In this document: positions 45,995-47,295 of the stretch, one piece after another
Layout: every line of letters begins with the position of its first letter
Position numbering within the stretch: position 1 is the stretch's first letter
Assembly (NCBI GenBank): GCA_030833315.1
Contig: JAURHM010000023.1
Coordinates: 1-47,295 of the forward strand
DNA: 47,295 nt
Source: Burkholderiales bacterium
GTDB taxonomy: Bacteria > Pseudomonadota > Gammaproteobacteria > Burkholderiales > SG8-41
Reading direction: 5' to 3'
Translations under genes and position numbers: made by a program
Notes under the pieces: model-generated
Told to the model about the DNA's origin: nothing
The model's database searches: none
The model's input: only the letters and a program-made list of their open reading frames with translations

Positions 45995-47295
45995 ATGTGC
46001 GGAATTGTTGGAGTCGTTGCCCGTAGTCCCGTCAATCAGCTGCTGTATGACGGCCTGCTGGTATTGCAGCATCGCGGGCAGGATGCCGCCGGCATCGTGA
46101 CCGCCGATGGCGCAAGTTTCCACATGCACAAGGGTGGCGGCATGGTGCGTGATGTGTTTCGCACCCGCAATATGCGCAGCCTCGCCGGCCATGCCGGGAT
46201 TGCGCACACCCGTTATCCAACTGCGGGCTCGGCGTGGTCGGCCGCGGAGTCGCAGCCCTTTTATGTCAATTCGCCCTTCGGCATCGTACTCGGCCACAAC
46301 GGCAACTTGACCAATTCCGAGCAGCTCAAAAACGATCTGTTCCGTCTCGACATGCGACACGTCAACACGGAGTCGGACTCGGAAGTGCTGCTCAACGTGC
46401 TGGCGCATGAACTCGCTGCCAATACTTCCAATTACAAGCTGGATCCGGCGACGATTTTTGCCGCGGTCTCTGGCGTGCACCGGCGCTGCCGCGGCGCCTA
46501 TGCGGTGGTGGCGATGATTGCCGGTTACGGCCTGCTGGCCTTTCGCGATCCCTTCGGCATCCGCCCGCTGGTCTTCGGCAAGACCGAAACGCCCGAGGGC
46601 ACGGAATATATGGTGGCTTCGGAAAGCGTGGCGCTCGATGGACTCGGTTTCCGGCTGATCCGCGACGTTGCTCCCGGAGAGGCGATTTTCATCGACCTCG
46701 ACGGCAACTTCAACAGCCAGCAGTGCGCTGAAAATCCCTCGCTCAATCCCTGCCTGTTTGAATTTGTTTATCTGGCGCGGCCGGATTCGGTCATTGACGG
46801 CATCTCGGTCTACGAGACCCGCCTGCGAATGGGTGAGAGCCTCGGGCGCAAGATCGAAAAGGATTTTGCCCATCTTGATATCGATGTGGTGATTCCGATC
46901 CCCGATTCCAGCCGGCCGTCGGCGATGCAGCTGTCGAACCATCTCAATTTGGGTTACCGGGAAGGTTTCATCAAGAACCGTTACATCGGCCGCACCTTCA
47001 TCATGCCGGGGCAGGCGATCCGCCGTAAATCGGTTCGCCAGAAGCTCAATGCCATCGGCATGGAGTTCCGCGGCAAAAACGTGCTGCTGGTTGATGATTC
47101 CATCGTGCGCGGCACCACCAGCCGGGAAATCGTGCAGATGGCCCGCGACGCAGGCGCGCGCAAGGTTTATTTCGCTTCGGCGGCGCCCCCCGTGCGTTAC
47201 GCCAATGTCTACGGCATCGACATGCCGACCCGTGATGAACTGATTGCCAGCGGCCGTTCGCACGACGAAATCGCCCGCGAAATCGGCTGCGATGC
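45995..47295 (+). CDS. purF: Amidophosphoribosyltransferase (partial, 3' end outside window)
   Basis: First committed enzyme of purine synthesis. The window holds 433 codons of a protein usually about 500 residues, and the frame is open to the edge. It begins MCGIVGVVA, so Cys2 becomes the N-terminal nucleophile of the glutaminase after Met removal. [22 protein letters not shown] and GHNGNLTN form the glutamine site. The PRPP-binding motif [14 protein letters not shown] begins at 363. It follows cvpA by 11 bases, the same cvpA-purF pair as in E. coli. Confidence 0.97.
   Translation, partial: MCGIVGVVARSPVNQLLYDGLLVLQHRGQDAAGIVTADGASFHMHKGGGMVRDVFRTRNMRSLAGHAGIAHTRYPTAGSAWSAAESQPFYVNSPFGIVLGHNGNLTNSEQLKNDLFRLDMRHVNTESDSEVLLNVLAHELAANTSNYKLDPATIFAAVSGVHRRCRGAYAVVAMIAGYGLLAFRDPFGIRPLVFGKTETPEGTEYMVASESVALDGLGFRLIRDVAPGEAIFIDLDGNFNSQQCAENPSLNPCLFEFVYLARPDSVIDGISVYETRLRMGESLGRKIEKDFAHLDIDVVIPIPDSSRPSAMQLSNHLNLGYREGFIKNRYIGRTFIMPGQAIRRKSVRQKLNAIGMEFRGKNVLLVDDSIVRGTTSREIVQMARDAGARKVYFASAAPPVRYANVYGIDMPTRDELIASGRSHDEIAREIGCD

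Noticed and set aside
45506-47263. A 585-codon open frame opposite cvpA and purF.
   Set aside because: It crosses two well-supported genes on the other strand and has no family motif. It is an antisense shadow.

Overview
The window looks like about 47 kb of a betaproteobacterial chromosome with a moderately high GC content. The main evidence is gene order: leuC, a small entericidin-type lipoprotein, leuD, leuB, asd, fimV, truA, trpF, trpB, trpA, accD, folC, a SPOR-domain gene, cvpA and purF. This order, the extended MetG with a C-terminal tRNA-binding domain, and the long Mrp/ApbC protein are all typical of the class. I saw no rRNA, tRNA, CRISPR array, insertion sequence or phage gene. No genus can be named from the sequence alone.

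Left part (1-10.3 kb), mostly on the minus strand. It starts with a peptide-type ABC importer (binding protein, two permeases, the second cut by the window edge). Divergent from it is an M20-family deacylase/peptidase. Next come a small YkgJ-type cysteine-cluster protein and a glutamate/aspartate ABC importer (gltI-gltJ-gltK-gltL). A strong intrinsic terminator lies between the binding-protein gene and the permeases. An aspartate/glutamate racemase-family gene sits directly upstream. A 51-residue membrane microprotein and an alpha/beta hydrolase follow, converging on two tandem hairpins.

Central part (10.4-26 kb). dnaE (replicative polymerase alpha subunit) is followed by an overlapping exported TPR protein. 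On the other strand lie acylphosphatase, a truncated SulP transporter remnant and a mandelate-racemase-type enzyme. Then comes a signalling cluster: a membrane-anchored Ser/Thr kinase, a TssQ-like lipoprotein, and a class III nucleotide cyclase with a PEGA domain. metG follows, and its anticodon-binding domain has a base and codon composition unlike the rest of the gene. metG diverges from apbC, after which comes a large PLP-dependent arginine/lysine/ornithine decarboxylase. Between the decarboxylase and folA is a decayed Sel1-repeat gene whose start overlaps the folA stop.

Right part (26-47 kb). thyA-folA (thymidylate/folate) diverge from an M17 aminopeptidase. aroC and an MFS transporter follow. 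The rest is biosynthesis: leucine (leuCDB), the aspartate family (asd), tryptophan (trpFBA), fatty acid (accD), folate (folC) and purine (purF, cut by the window edge). fimV and truA lie between asd and trp. Several of these genes overlap or nearly touch, so they are probably co-transcribed. Asd has its own likely extended -10 promoter, and an intrinsic terminator closes fimV.

The points most worth a second look are the kinase/TssQ-like/cyclase cluster with no secretion-system genes beside it, the composition mosaic in metG, the 51-residue microprotein, the SulP deletion junction and the Sel1 pseudogene coupled to folA.
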